Assembly (NCBI GenBank): GCA_029962745.1
Contig: CM057156.1
Location: forward strand, 1,836,559 to 1,900,558
DNA from: Echinometra lucunter
Lineage: Eukaryota; Echinodermata; Echinoidea; Camarodonta; Echinometridae
Reading direction: 5' to 3'
DNA: 64,000 nucleotides
Positions within the stretch are counted from its first letter, which is position 1. Each line of letters begins with the position of its first letter. Positions 33,110 through 45,377 of the stretch are shown in pieces. The position numbers and the translations under genes were made by a program. The notes under the pieces were generated by a model that had not been told where the DNA came from, did no database searches, and saw only the letters and a program-made list of their open reading frames with translations.

Positions 33110-33915
33110 ACTTAAACTTGCTTAATCTCAGATATTAAGACGAGAGGACTAATTCCATTGTAAACCACTTAGAAGACAGTCTAATTAATCCTTAGTCATC
33201 TCAAAACATTGAGGTTCACTTCACCTATAAAGGATAAAACGAAAGCGACTGTGAAATAAAGAAAAATAAAAAATAAAAATAAAATCATGCTTGCCGTGTG
33301 TGTTAACCGTTTTGAACTTTGGTTTTGCTACAACACATTTTGACACCATGATGTACAGACAATACCAACGAGAATGATATTAATTTTTCTTTACATCATG
33401 GATTCTAAATATAAAAATTGACGCTGAAAACGACGGTGCCGTCTGATTTCTATCTTACTTTAAAAAAAAAAAAAAAAAAAAAAACATTTTACGACAATCT
33501 TAAAGCAGTGCCATACGTAAATAGTTCTACTGTAGACCATCCATGATCACAAACAAAGACGTCAGAAACCGGACAAATCAAGAATTGCTGAGCCAAATAA
33601 TTACCAGACCCGGAGGCTGGCCAGCTTGGTCACGTATCATAAGAATGTCAGATAACCGTTGCCAAGACAGCACTCACCTGGAAACCAAAAGAAAGAAACA
33701 AACATCAGATCTATAGCTGGGACTGAAGTTGGAAGAAAGCAGCATAAAAAAGAATGCGATTTATACTTTAGTTATTATGTTAATTAACAGCTAATACTAT
33801 GATATGGTTTCGTTTTTGTTTTTGTTTTGTTCTTGTTTTTGTTTTTGTTTTTTGTGGGTTTTTTTTTGGGGGGGGGGGTTGTATTACATAATACTTAATG
33901 TTTATATAAAAATAC
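33110..33915. other. unclassified sequence with poly-A and T/G runs
   Basis: A poly-A run is at about 33462-33484, and a TTTTTG-repeat/G-run region at about 33808-33880. On the minus strand, TTTCTTTTGGTTTCCAG is followed immediately by GTGAGT at about 33673, that is, adjoining acceptor and donor motifs. No coding exon is supported there because all three frames after the acceptor contain stops. Confidence 0.4.
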
Positions 33916-34090
33916 CTATTCATATTTACGTTTATGTTTGAAAAAGAACAGAATATTTATTCATATCAGTGAAGTTTAACAAATTAAAATACAATATATA
34001 CATTTTTGCAATGCAGAGGAGATTGTAGTCATTCAGTTGTTTCAACTAACTTAATTGTCTTTTGGATTGAATGAGATTGTGATGGTTGTT

Positions 34091-34150
34091 TATTTCTGTG
34101 ATTGATTGATTAATTGATTGATTGATTGATTGGCTGATTGGTTGATTGAG
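34091..34150. repeat. (GATT)n microsatellite
   Basis: TGATTGATTGATT units; the same array is at about 43650-43712 in copy 2. Confidence 0.9.
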
Positions 34151-34685
34151 TGCTTGATTTTTCTACATGACCATGCGGGGTGTGATTCCTTTTTTTCTGA
34201 AATTCTAAGTATGCAAGCGTATACATGTCGAAAATAAAATATTTCAAGACAATCATTAAAGTATGAAATTGCTAACTCAAGCATGACATGTAATTAATGA
34301 GATATATCAGAATATATATATATATTCACAACCAAGGACATTCCTTAATTCATTGTCATTATAAAATTGTCATTTAATGAAAATCTGTATGCCTTTACAG
34401 TTTACACCATTCTCAATCTCGCTGATACAGGTGTACCAACAAAAACAAAAGCGATTCTTGTCAAGATTGAATTTTGCACCCTTTCACAAAAGTTACCTTT
34501 GCTCGCTCAAGCGTACAATAGTTTAAGACTTTTTGATTTTCTTTGATTTTTATCCAGAAAATGTGCATTACGGTGCCTTGGATGAGGAGTTTAAATTATC
34601 TTTTTACCCATAAAAATGTACTATATGACGGCAATTTGATGAAGAGTCTATCCGAGTCCACACAAAATGTTGATATAAAGAGAAG

Positions 34686-34793
34686 ATGGTGGTGATGTTT
34701 AATGTGAAATTGATGACGACGATGATGATAAAGATGATGGCGATGATCATGATGATGATGACGACGACGATAATGATGATGACGATGATCAGT
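34686..34793. repeat. (GAT)n microsatellite
   Basis: Degenerate GAT/GAC units. The His-rich minus-strand frame across it is an artefact. The counterpart in copy 2 is at about 44244-44350. Confidence 0.9.
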
Positions 34794-35081
34794 GATATAC
34801 AATTAAATATTTCACTGATTTATTCCATTTTCAGGCAACATGCAGGTTATGTTACACAAACAAACGAAACAGGAAAGAAATCTGGTGTATATATGAGTAT
34901 AGCTGGAAGAAAACATGTTCCTGTTAAATAGAATTGCCCGTTGGCGCAAAATATGGGGCCAAAAACCTACCAAAGCAGTGAGAGATAAGATATATTCTTG
35001 AGTGAATTAACTTTGAATACTGAACATTTTTTGTCAAAACAAAATTTATGGTAGACTAATGGTTTTATGTAATTTCTTAAT

Positions 35082-35839
35082 ACACTCTAAAAATATTGGG
35101 CAAAAAATTCCCCAAATTTTATCCAACATGAGGATAATTATGTGTCCGACCAACAATTGGGTAAAAACAAACAGTTTGCATGATTTACTCAGTGTTGGGT
35201 AAAAAATAATACACCCAACTTTTACCCACAAGATTTTACCAGTCAAAAATTCTTGTCTTACCATGTCTGAGGACCATGCCTCGAACCAGTGCGTGCCATG
35301 ACATAGTGTCCTCAAGACCTAGATGCGCCAGCAATTGCGCCAGCGAGAGATCGTTGAGAGGGTATAAGGTCTTCTAATAATTATAACTCGAAACCTTGAT
35401 TAGCCTTACTCCCAGAATGCAAAATAACCAAATGTTGAAAAAAGTGTCCAAGTTTAATTGTACTTTTTTTTCCACTGGGTAAAATTGGGGTAAATAGTTT
35501 TTTTTTTTTTTTTTTTTTTTTTTGGGGGGGGGGGGGTGATCTGATTGCAACAAGGCCCGCAACAAGAAAAAGCCATGCACCCTTAAACTGCCCTGTAATG
35601 TCTAACAAAGTTTTTATTGGGTATATATACGTAGTAAATGATTGGGAGAAAATAACCCAGTTGTCGGACAAAATTACCCAGCAATAATTTCCCCATTACC
35701 GTTTACCCAACTAATTTTTGTATTTCATTGGGCAATTGCATGTAGTAAATAATTGGGTAGAAATAACCCAATTATTAAGAAAAATTTGCCTAATTTTGAT
35801 TTGCCCAGTCACACCTGCCCAACTTTTTTTTTACAGTGT
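35082..35839. mobile_element. ACACTCTAAAAA/TTGGGTAA foldback element
   Basis: The left end ACACTCTAAAAATATTGGGC is mirrored by GCCCAACTTTTTTTTTACAGTGT on the right. The arms carry many TTGGGTAA and TTACCCAA motifs. It is the same family type as 15031-17515 but lacks that element's large core. The counterpart in copy 2 is at 44638-45377. A T-run and G-run lie at about 35500-35537. Confidence 0.8.
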
Positions 35840-37504
35840 AGGACGAGGTATATGTGAATGCTGAGGAAATTGATGTAATATAAAAACATGGTGCAGGCGA
35901 ATACAGATATATAATTAAAAAAGTGATGCCGACGATGATCTGCAAGCTGAATAAATACACGAAATTGATAATTCGCAAAAAGAGAGTTCCTGTTAAAGTT
36001 TCTCCTCACTTGTCGAGGGTTTACAAAGATGCAACATTGCACGGTAATAATATTCTCAAACAGAAAAGAGAAACCAAGTAAGCAAGCAATGTAAATAATG
36101 ATTATGTTTATTAAAACTTTGTAAGAAAAGGAGTCGGAGTTAACGCGGTGGATTGATCGGAAACAATACAGTCTCAGAAAGTTGAAAAGATAAAGAATGA
36201 AGTGTGGAAAAAGATAGAAAAACAAAGACATCGCTTTGTTTATAGGAGACATTCTGGCTCGTAATCTATACAAAAACAAACATTAATAATGTACATTAAA
36301 TACCTGAACTGTGGAAAACATGCCCCATAAAAACTGCAGAAAATATTGAAAAGCACAATAAAATGTGCTTTTCCATCACTTCTATGAATTTGTCCATGAA
36401 AACTGTGTTTATCCCCCTTTTGTTAACAATAGTAGTTGGTCATGCAATAAAGGAACAAATATTTGCAGAACATAACAAGGCCTCGGCGTCATATGTCGGC
36501 TTCATGCATGAGATACTCTTTTAAACTCTTTCAACTTTGGTGCCTCGATTTCGAAAATTTGCCCTTAATGTATCAAGCATCCCATCTCTCATTTTTTTTT
36601 TGTTTACACACATTTTTCTAAAGTGCATTGCAAATTTATGGATTTTGCATTAAAAAGCCTATACATGGCTGTCTGCCAAAAAGAAGTCATGCAGAAAAAT
36701 TGAACCTTTCTCTATAAACCCTGCATTTGGGTTCGTGTGAATATTTACGCTGATTCTTTTTACATAGGTCTTCTTGTGTAATCATTTCCCCTCAAAGTCC
36801 TTTTACACACATACATGGGTCATAATTTCTGTTCATTCAAAGAGCTGAATGCTTCTATCCCATCTTTATTCGGGATGAAAAAGGCGCTCAAATATCCCCC
36901 TATCGGATCGAAAAGTGCCAAAATTTGTGAAAAGCATAGAAAAAACAACAACAACAACAACAAAAAAAAAACCTGATTGATATCTTGTCAAAGAAGTTTA
37001 GTTTTTCCCTTGTCGCTGTCAGGTGCAGACAGAATAGTTGTAAACTTACGTTGCGTATTGAAACATCCGTTCGTATAAGCAATTATTTTGTCAGGAAATT
37101 GAGAACATTTTAAGTTGCTTAATGTTTCAGAAAAAGGGAGGTAACTATACATGTTTTTAATTCTCAGATAATAAAAACTAGGCCCCAAGCTACTGAGTTA
37201 GGTATTCACACCTTTCAAGGAGCTCTTTCCACCGGGTAGGACACCTGGGAAGAGAATTGCGAGTGTAGGTCAATTTTTTTTTTACCAAGTGGCCATAGTG
37301 CTTCACTGTGTCTACTGTCTAGAACCCCTTGGCCTTCGCATCTCCAATCCTTGTAACGCTATTGTTCTTAGATAGCGGACCCCTGCATTTATCTTGATTT
37401 CTTGACTCAACTCCATTATTTTAATATTATCTAAGTAATATTTTATATTCTTTTTTTTGTATATTTGTCACACTTTCTATGTATCAGTTCTGATTTGTAT
37501 CATT
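35840..37504. other. unclassified sequence within copy 1
   Basis: No exon or repeat family is recognised. Frames such as 35809-36279 (minus) are disrupted by indels in the other copy (about 45400-47049), which argues against coding function. Confidence 0.5.
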
Positions 37505-37512
37505 ATTGTATC

Positions 37513-37751
37513 CAGGGCTGTATGCAGAAATTTTTTTCCGGGGGGAGGGGCAAGACATGTAAAATTTTTTCAAGAAGCTCAAAGCGAGGGAGCCAAGCGA
37601 CCGAGCTGGTCACGAGGGCGCGTTTGCATTTTTAAAAGTTGAAATTGAACGATTTGGTGCACACTTTTCGTGGATTTCGTGAGAATTTTCAGTAAAAATT
37701 TCGGGGGGGGGGGGAGAACTGCCCCTTGCCCCCCCGCTGCGTACGGCCATG
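37513..37751. mobile_element. hAT-like MITE, family 4
   Basis: The left end CAGGGCTGTATGCAG is paired with the right end CTGCGTACGGCCATG. The exact 8-bp target duplication ATTGTATC is at 37505-37512 and 37752-37759. It is 239 bp, with G- and C-runs near the ends like the other hAT-like elements here. Confidence 0.88.
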
Positions 37752-38041
37752 ATTGTATCCAGTGTTTGGTATTTGATTTCTTAATATATGCAGAAACTTC
37801 TGCAAAATATTCTTAGCACATTGCATTTCCGCTGCTTGCACCAATTTATGGAGTCATACGCACGGACTGATTTGGCAACCTATTACACTCATCATTTGGA
37901 TCTGAAAACGGAGCGGGGGGGGGGGGGGGGGAGGTACAAGCGAAGAAAAAAACAAGGATAAGGGAGGGAGGAGAAGAGGGTGAAGGGAGAGGGAAGGATA
38001 GAAGAAAAAGGAGAGGACTCAGAAAAGAATTCTAGAAGAAC

Positions 38042-38391
38042 CGGGGGGGGGGGGGCACTGCCAGTATACAAGGTGGACACCATATTATGCTCGTACACAA
38101 AAACGCGTAAAAGGGTTGCTTTTCACCTACGGGCGACATAGGCCTACGCGCGTGTAGAAAGGTTATCAAAACTGAAAAAATCAGGAAAAAGGGTATACTT
38201 TTAGCAGAAGGCTTACTTGAAAAGGGTACCTTTTCAGACTTGATTTGAAAATACTTGTTTAGGGTGAGGAAAACATGACAAAATACTTGTTTAGGGTATT
38301 CTGAGATCGAAGGCTAATTACTTGTTAAGGGTTCATTTTGAAAGTCCATGTATGGTGTCCACCTTGTAATGGCAGTCCCCCCCCCCCCCCG
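38042..38391. mobile_element. foldback element with GGGGGGCACTGCCA ends
   Basis: CACTGCCAGTATACAAGGTGG then ACACCATA is mirrored by TATGGTGTCCACCTTGTAATGGCAG, with G-run and C-run at the tips. Inside are direct repeats of ACTTGTTTAGGGT. The counterpart in copy 2 is at 47590-47940. Confidence 0.8.
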
Positions 38392-38399
38392 AAAGGCAG

Positions 38400-38555
38400 A
38401 AAGAAGATCGAAGATCGAAGATCGAAGAAGAAGAGAAGAAGAAGAAGAAAAAGAAAAGAAGAAGAAGAAGAAGAAGAAGAAGAAAAAGAAGAAGAAGAAG
38501 AAGAAGAAGAAGAAGAAGAAGATCGAAGAAGAAGAAGAAGAAGAAAGAAGAAGAA
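38400..38555 (+). repeat. (GAA)n array
   Basis: AGAAGAAG units with interspersed GATCGAA. Glu/Lys- and Ser/Phe-rich frames on both strands are artefacts. The counterpart in copy 2 is at 47949-48101 with a different internal length. Confidence 0.95.
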
Positions 38556-38781
38556 TACCTGACTTCTCTCCATTCCTTCCAGCAAAACAGATATTTGCCA
38601 TATAGTTTTTAAATTGCATATTAAATTATTAATTGATCTGTTTAGTTTGAAATCTATAATTTTGATGTTTTATATTGCATGTATTCTGCTCTAAAATGTT
38701 TAATTTCACGATATTTAATATGGATTTTGTATATACTTTGTTGGAAATGAGAAAAAATAAAAAACTGAAACTGAAAAACTG

Positions 38782-38932
38782 AAGAAGTCAAGAAGAAGAA
38801 GAAGAAGAAGAAAGAAGAAGAAGAAGAAGAGAAGAAGAAGAAGAAGAAGAGAAGAGAGAAGAAGAGAAGAAGAAGAAAGAAGAATAAGAAGAAGAAGAAG
38901 AAGAAGTAAGAGAAGAAGAGAAGATAAGAAAT
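38782..38932 (+). repeat. (GAA)n array
   Basis: A second GAA array, about 150 bases here but only about 65 bases at 48328-48393 in copy 2. Confidence 0.95.
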
Positions 38933-39439
38933 CCATTAATCTAATTTATACTTCTTGGAGTCTTTCATCATTGGGTATCATTCCACTTGAGGAGAAAATT
39001 TGCATTTTGAGTGGTTGATAGAATCTATCAAGTGGCCCAGATAAAAAGTTTTGATATTAAATCCATGTAGTAGGGCCTATAATCGGGTATAATCGCGGAT
39101 TATTTTTACCCCTCACTTTACAGTCGCCTCAAGTGCCTACCCTCGACTCCCGATCATAATCACGCAGCGTTATCAATGACGTCATCATCCTGACTACTGC
39201 AAATACCAGAACTGTTTTCAGCTGTCACACAGAGAATCCTACGATATTTCACTCTTTTGAATGCTCTGTAGTGACTGAAATGAAAGTGGATCGAGTTAAT
39301 GCTTTTTAATGACTTGGTTAGTGATTGAGAATACATTAATTATTTCATATTTTCCGCTTTCTGAGCTAAATATCTTAAAAAATATGTAGCAGCAATAGTC
39401 ACGTTGTGGTCCCACATGTAGGAATTGTGGAGGTTTGAC

Positions 39440-39800
39440 TAAGTTAGCTCACCCGTTACTGCGCCGCTACCCGTTCGGCTGCGAAGCTGAGACGAGACAT
39501 AGGTCTAGTCTAGAGTAGGTGAGACGTCTCACATATCCCAGCTCATCAAAAAATTCACGGCAATTCTCACCGTGTCAGATGTCTGTTTAATTAAAAGAAA
39601 ATATGGATATGGAATGATTGGTGAAAAGTGAAGAAAACATTTCCCGCTGCGCGTTGCGCTGCTTTATTTTTGGATTGTATGCTTGGTGGGCGGCTGGGCG
39701 CAGCTAGCCGTATAGGTTGCCCGTGCCGTCCCGTGGGATACAGTTCATGCTGGTTCAGCAGCGGCTGCAGCGCTGATCTGAGCCGTGAGTCGAGGAGAAG
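39440..39800 (+). promoter_or_regulatory. putative promoter/first exon of the KIAA0825-like gene (copy 1)
   Basis: A GC-rich, CpG-containing patch lies in AT-rich surroundings (CGCCGCTACCCGTTCGGCTGCG near 39460; GCTGCGCGTTGCGCTGC near 39647; GGCGGCTGGGCGCAG near 39690). A strong donor-like CC|GTGAGT is at 39784/39785. A frame from ATG 39628 or 39679 is open up to this donor and ends in phase 1, which matches exon A if exon A begins at 40390. Whether this is coding or 5'-untranslated cannot be decided. The predicted N-terminus shows no clear likeness to the human protein. Confidence 0.35.
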
Positions 39801-40389
39801 GGGGGGGAGAAAAAAAGTATAGTTCATTTTTCCCTAGGGAAAATGAGAACTAGGCCTATGCGTGACGTTATCAACGAAAACTGAACTATGCAGAGGAAAC
39901 GTCTGTTCTGGTTAAAGCTATTCATTTTCTTGTTGTGTACACTCCTAATGCAACAATCTCCATCCAGCTCTCATTTAGCTGCGTGGAAAAACAAAGACAA
40001 AAATGCCATCAAAATCACCCTTTCTAATGCTGGGTTACCTCTGCAAGCTACATTCTGAGTTTGCTAGTAATGAGCTAGGCAAGTCCACAGGGGTACGGGC
40101 AGTATAGTGTTGACTTGTGTTGAGATGATACATGCACATCTCGCCACAAGTGAGAATTATACTGGAAAAGGTTGTCAGATGTCTGTTTTATTAAAAGAAA
40201 ATATGCTGTACAAGTGCAAGTGCAGCATGTCCCCTATAGTATCGAGTCTTTTTTTTTTAGTAAGCCTTTCCAATTGTCTTTTTAACACAAAAACACTTTT
40301 GTCTATCATTGTTTGAATTATGCAGAACATGAGGTAAATCCTTATCACTGGCATCCACTATTCAAACTGAAATCTCTTTGAAGGTGTAG

Positions 40390-40523
40390 CTCAGATTCAG
40401 AATGTCTCATCAGTGTTTGCTGCCCTCCTTGACGGCAATGTTCCAGTATGGAATGCCAAGCATGGACAACTTGGAGATGGTCATTACAGATATTGATGAA
40501 CAACTGAAAAACAATGATAAAAA
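40390..40523 (+). pseudogene. KIAA0825: KIAA0825-like exon A, copy 1, frameshifted
   Basis: This is the same exon as 49854-49986, between an AG acceptor (GTGTAG) and a GTAAGA donor. It has one extra A: AATGCCAAGCATGG here against AATGCCAGCATGG in copy 2. The insertion shifts the frame after VPVWNA and produces a stop within about ten codons. Since it lies in a short A-run and copy 2 is intact, an assembly or sequencing error is the likeliest cause. Confidence 0.8.
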
Positions 40524-40572
40524 GTAAGATATTCATCACAGAGAGACAGGGAGAGAATGAAAGAGAGATGGA

Positions 40573-40618
40573 AGAAGGAAGAGCAAGAGAGAGAGAGAGA
40601 GAGAGAGAAAGAAAGAAG
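40573..40618 (+). repeat. (GA)n microsatellite
   Basis: A GA run in the intron; the counterpart in copy 2 is at about 50041-50075. Confidence 0.9.
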
Positions 40619-40971
40619 GAGAAAGAAGAAAAAGATGGTAATTGTGATATTGATATTCGATAATCATGATGATGACAATAGTCAGCTATGGTGTATGGCT
40701 CAGAAACTTGGAATGTGAAGACACTAGCAGAAAGGGTCATGAGGGGAACAGCAAGAACCATGCAGAATATGTATGATATCAAACTGTGCGTAGAAAGAAG
40801 ACGAATGAGCTCGTGGAAAGGTTCGGTTAGGTCGTGAAGAAGCTGGTGGGAGTGGTTAAGAATTGGGTTGAGATAGATAGTTCATGTGTTGAGAAGGGAA
40901 GCTGATGGGAGCGATGAAAAGAGTGTGGGATCAGTGGATGGCATAGGAGGAAGAGGACGACTAAAGATTAT

Positions 40972-41332
40972 GGCCAGAATTCACAAAGGTGGTTTAGATT
41001 TAGACCACAGTATATTTCATGGTATATTGTGCTTGATTTAGCGCATACACTTAGAAAGGTCCAATAATGAACACGTGTGTTTGGCATAGGATACTAGTTG
41101 CTATGGTTTAGACCACAGTTTACTCTAATTAATTCAAATAAACCGTGATTAAATTTGAATAAACTTTGTCTAAACCATAGCAATCACCCTGAACTGAGCG
41201 CCCTATGCCAAACGTTTGCGTTCATTATTGGACCTTTCTAAGTGTACGTGCTAAATCAAGCACACTTTAAATATACCATGAAATCTTCATAAACCGTGGT
41301 CTTATTCTAAACCACCTTTGTGAATTCTGGCC
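40972..41332. mobile_element. GGCCAGAATTCACAAAGG foldback MITE (copy 1)
   Basis: A near-perfect 361-bp palindrome. GGCCAGAATTCACAAAGGTG pairs with the complement at the right end. Inner pairs include CACTTAGAAAGGTCCAATAA against its complement and GGTTTAGACCACAGTTTA against TAAACTTTGTCTAAACC. It sits in the intron between exons A and B; the copy 2 counterpart is 50437-50799. Related ends occur at 53104-53270 and 59619-59646. Confidence 0.88.
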
Positions 41333-41647
41333 TACATGTATGGAAGGAGAAGGTGAAGAAAGAAAGTAGTAAGGACGGTCTAAAAGAAGAGGACATTCAA
41401 AACAAGAAGTGGAGGGAGGGAGTGGCATCATGGCGAGAAAGTCAGGGATCCTACATAAGAGAGGAAAGTGCTGACATTAATAAATGATGATAAAAATGAT
41501 AATGATCCTGATGGTGGTTATGATTAGTACTATAATATATGGATTTGTAGGGCTCATGGACCTTGGGATACAATTTCCTGAATACATTGTATTTTCATTA
41601 ATATTCCTAATTTAATCTGAGCTAATTTTATGACCATCTTTATCTAG

Positions 41648-41819
41648 GATTGAGGAGACACTTCAGAAGTTAGTGCAAGCTACGAACAGCCTGTCTCTTG
41701 ACAATAACTACACCAACATCAAGGATGCCATGGATAGTCTGATTCAGACACCTGTTCTAGAGGAGTGTGCATGTCTTACACCAGATTCTGAAGATGTTAA
41801 TAAGTTACTCAAAGCCATA
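41648..41819 (+). CDS. KIAA0825: KIAA0825-like exon B, copy 1
   Basis: 172 nt, same sequence as the exon at 51120-51291, acceptor CTAG and donor GTGAGT. It encodes IEETLQKLVQATNSLSLDNN at its start. It belongs to the probably redundant 9-kb copy. Confidence 0.8.
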
Positions 41820-42401
41820 GTGAGTATTTTATGTTTGTTGGCGATTTGATTAAATGGGTTGATGCGGTTTGCAAAGCATTTTCCTCGATTACATACTATA
41901 AAGATTGTGAGCTCAATGGATGGCCATAATGGATTGCTAAAGCTTCATTGCATGCAAATATGCTCCTGCCCTGTTCCACTGATAAACAGACCTTGAACGC
42001 AGTGAAAGATTTTTGTCACCAGAGAATATTTGTATGGACTGTTTACTCCAGGTTCTTCTAGTGAACCTCTTTTCTGGATCAGAATTATTGGTATGTAAAA
42101 AGATATTTCCTCAGAATCTATTTATTTACTTGAAAATATAGAATTGGTTATGTTTCAACATAGCACATTTTGCTTTGAAGTTGAGATGTAATGACACTAA
42201 CCCGTTGCTTTGATACAGGAATTGGTTGGTTCAAGTATTAGGCCTGTGGGAATGAAAACGTACAGTAGTCTAAGATTGGGAGAATCTAACTTGTTCATAT
42301 CGAATGTCAAATTTCATCTTTAGAAGTCAAATGTAAGGAATGGGATTACAATCTCCAGCTGATTAAAGTTCATGAAATGATCTGCATGATTGTCTCAATA
42401 G

Positions 42402-42566
42402 CTGCAGCATGCTGTGAATCATCCCAATTCCGAGTCGGTAATCTTTGAACAGCTGCTTGGCCTTGCATCGCACGAGGGTCTGGGTCTACCCATCCGTGCA
42501 CCCAAACCTAGCTATGTGGCTGCTTCTGCTATTTCTATCAATACCATCGGGGACTCGCTTGAACAG
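42402..42566 (+). CDS. KIAA0825: KIAA0825-like exon C, copy 1
   Basis: 165 nt, same as 51874-52038, acceptor AATAG and donor GTAAAA. It encodes LQHAVNHPNSESVIFEQLLG at its start. It belongs to the probably redundant copy. Confidence 0.8.
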
Positions 42567-42982
42567 GTAAAATTGCTTTATAGTCTTTAGATATTGATTT
42601 GCCCTTACTGCTCCATAGAGAGCATTGTAAATAGATTTTTGTTTAATATTACTCTCATAGAGTTGTAGGAATCACAATGATGAATATAAAGGGAAATGAG
42701 AAACTAAATAAATTGTTGAAAAAAATATCTAGAGTGTCATTGTCTCAGGTTCATGGTCACATCATACAGAGATCAGATCTCTGCCAGGGCTCGTTTCATA
42801 AAACTCGTTATCAATAACAAGTTGCAATAACTGTTATAAGCTACTGAAATCCTTGCATCTGATTGGCTGAGAGCAAATTTTTCATTGAAATTGAAATGGG
42901 GCCCAGAACACCAAAGTCCTTTTGCCATATTTTGCCATATTTTGCACTCTTTACCCAGGTGAAGTACATCAGAGCCGGTATT

Positions 42983-43482
42983 NNNNNNNNNNNNNNNNNN
43001 NNNNNNNNNNNNNNNNNNNNNNNNNNNNNNNNNNNNNNNNNNNNNNNNNNNNNNNNNNNNNNNNNNNNNNNNNNNNNNNNNNNNNNNNNNNNNNNNNNNN
43101 NNNNNNNNNNNNNNNNNNNNNNNNNNNNNNNNNNNNNNNNNNNNNNNNNNNNNNNNNNNNNNNNNNNNNNNNNNNNNNNNNNNNNNNNNNNNNNNNNNNN
43201 NNNNNNNNNNNNNNNNNNNNNNNNNNNNNNNNNNNNNNNNNNNNNNNNNNNNNNNNNNNNNNNNNNNNNNNNNNNNNNNNNNNNNNNNNNNNNNNNNNNN
43301 NNNNNNNNNNNNNNNNNNNNNNNNNNNNNNNNNNNNNNNNNNNNNNNNNNNNNNNNNNNNNNNNNNNNNNNNNNNNNNNNNNNNNNNNNNNNNNNNNNNN
43401 NNNNNNNNNNNNNNNNNNNNNNNNNNNNNNNNNNNNNNNNNNNNNNNNNNNNNNNNNNNNNNNNNNNNNNNNNNNNNNNNNN
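42983..43482. other. assembly gap (500 N)
   Basis: Exactly 500 N, a round number typical of a placeholder of unknown true length. The two 9-kb copies abut it on either side. Confidence 1.
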
Positions 43483-44637
43483 CTATTCATATTTACGTTT
43501 ATGTTTGAAAAGAACAGAATATTTATTATATCAGTGAAGTTTAACAAATTGAAATACAATATATACATTTTTGCAATGCAGAGGAGATTGTAGTCATTCA
43601 GTTGTTTCACTAACTTAATTGTCTTTGGATTGAATGAGATTGTGATGGTTTTTTATTTCTGTGATTGATTGATTAATTGATTGATTGATTGATTGGCTGA
43701 TTGGTGATTGAGTGCTTGATTTTTCTACATGACCATGCGGGGTGTGATTCCTTTTTTTCTGAAATTCTAAGTATGCAAGCGTATACATGTCGAAAATAAA
43801 ATATTTCAAGACAATCATTAAAGTATGAAATTGCTAACTCAAGCATGACATGTAATTAATGAGATATATCAGAATATATAATATTCACAACCAAGGACAT
43901 TCCTTAATTCATTGTCATTATAAAATTGTCATTTAATGAAAATCTGTATGCCTTTACAGTTTACACCATTCTCAATCTCGCTGATACAGGTGTACCAACA
44001 AAAACAAAAGCGATTCTTGTCAAGATTGAATTTTGCACCCTTTCACAAAAGTTACCTTTGCTCGCTCAAGCGTACAATAGTTTAAGACTTTTTGATTTTC
44101 TTTGATTTTTATCCAGAAAATGTGCATTACGGTGCCTTGGATGAGGAGTTTAAATTATCTTTTTACCCATAAAAATGTACTATATGACGGCAATTTGATG
44201 AAGAGTCTATCCGAGTCCACACAAAATGTTGATATAAAGAGAAGATGGTGGTGATGTTTAATGTGAAATTGATGACGACGATGATGATAAGATGATGGCG
44301 ATGATCATGATGATGATGACGACGACGATAATGATGATGACGATGATCAGTGATATACAATTAAATATTTCACTGATTTATTCCATTTTCAGGCAACATG
44401 CAGGTTATGTTACACAAACAAACGAAACAGGAAAGAAATCTGGTGTATATATGAGTATAGCTGGAAGAAAACATGTTCCTGTTAAATAGAATTGCCCGTT
44501 GGCGCAAAATATGGGCCAAAAACCTACCAAAGCAGTGAGAGATAAGATATATTCTTGAGTGAATTAACTTGAATACTGAACATTTTTTGTCAAAAACAAA
44601 TTTATGGTAGACTAATGGTTTTTATGTAATTTCTAAT

Positions 44638-45377
44638 ACACTCTAAAATATTGGGCAAAAAATTCCCCAAATTTTATCAACATGAGGATAATTATGTGTC
44701 CGACCAACAATTGGGGTAAAACAAACAGTTTGCATGATTTACTCAGTGTGGGTAAAAAATAATACACCCAACTTTTACCCAACAAGATTTACCCAGTCAA
44801 AAATTCTGTCTTACATGTCTGAGGACCATGCTCGAACCAGTGCGTGCCATGACATAGTGTCCTCAAGACCTAGATGCGCCAGCAATTGCGCCAGCGAGAG
44901 ATCGTTGAAGAGGGTATAGGTCTTCTAAATATATAAACTCGAAACCTTGATTAGCCTTACTCCCAGAATGCAAAATACCCAAATGTTGAAAAAAGTGTCC
45001 AAGTTTAATTGTACTTTTTTTCCACTGGGTAAATTGGGTAATAGTTTTTTTTTTTTTTTTTGGGGGGGGGGGGGGTGATCTGATTGCAACAAGGCCCGCA
45101 ACAAGAAAAAGCCATGCACCTTAAACTGCCCTGTAATGTCTAACAAAGTTTTTATTGGGTATATATACGTAGTAAATGATTGGGAGAAAATAACCCAGTT
45201 GTCGGACAAAATTACCCAGCAATAATTTCCCCATTACCGTTTACCCAACTAATTTTTGTATTTCATTGGGCAATTGCATGTAGTAAATAATTGGGTAGAA
45301 ATAACCCAATTATTAAGAAAAATTTGCCTAATTTTGATTTGCCCAGTCACACCTGCCCAACTTTTTTTTTACAGTGT
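44638..45377. mobile_element. ACACTCTAAAA/TTGGGTAA foldback element (copy 2)
   Basis: Counterpart of 35082-35839; shorter by small deletions, mainly in homopolymer runs. Confidence 0.8.

Larger units (their letters stand above)
33916..42982 (+). repeat. 9-kb direct duplication, copy 1
   Basis: This matches 43483-52457 along its full length in the same orientation, including non-coding sequence, microsatellites and three exons. It ends exactly at the first N of the gap. Differences are mostly single-base indels, often in homopolymers, plus occasional substitutions and changes in simple-repeat length. Copy 1 is about 92 bases longer. The sequence to the left of 33916 has no counterpart beside copy 2 because the gap lies there. 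Confidence 0.97.

Noticed and set aside
34596..34802. His-rich small protein (also 44163-44360)
   Set aside because: Complement of a GAT microsatellite; the frame differs between the two copies.
38314..38936. Glu/Lys-, Arg- and Ser/Phe-rich open frames (also at 47862-48234)
   Set aside because: Translation of GAA arrays in different frames; they are not conserved between the two copies.
40345..40782. 145-codon minus-strand frame
   Set aside because: It is the antisense of exon A and the adjoining GA repeat, and its counterpart in copy 2 is broken into different frames.
42863..43610. Long open frames of over 200 codons on both strands
   Set aside because: They consist almost entirely of unknown residues across the 500-N assembly gap.
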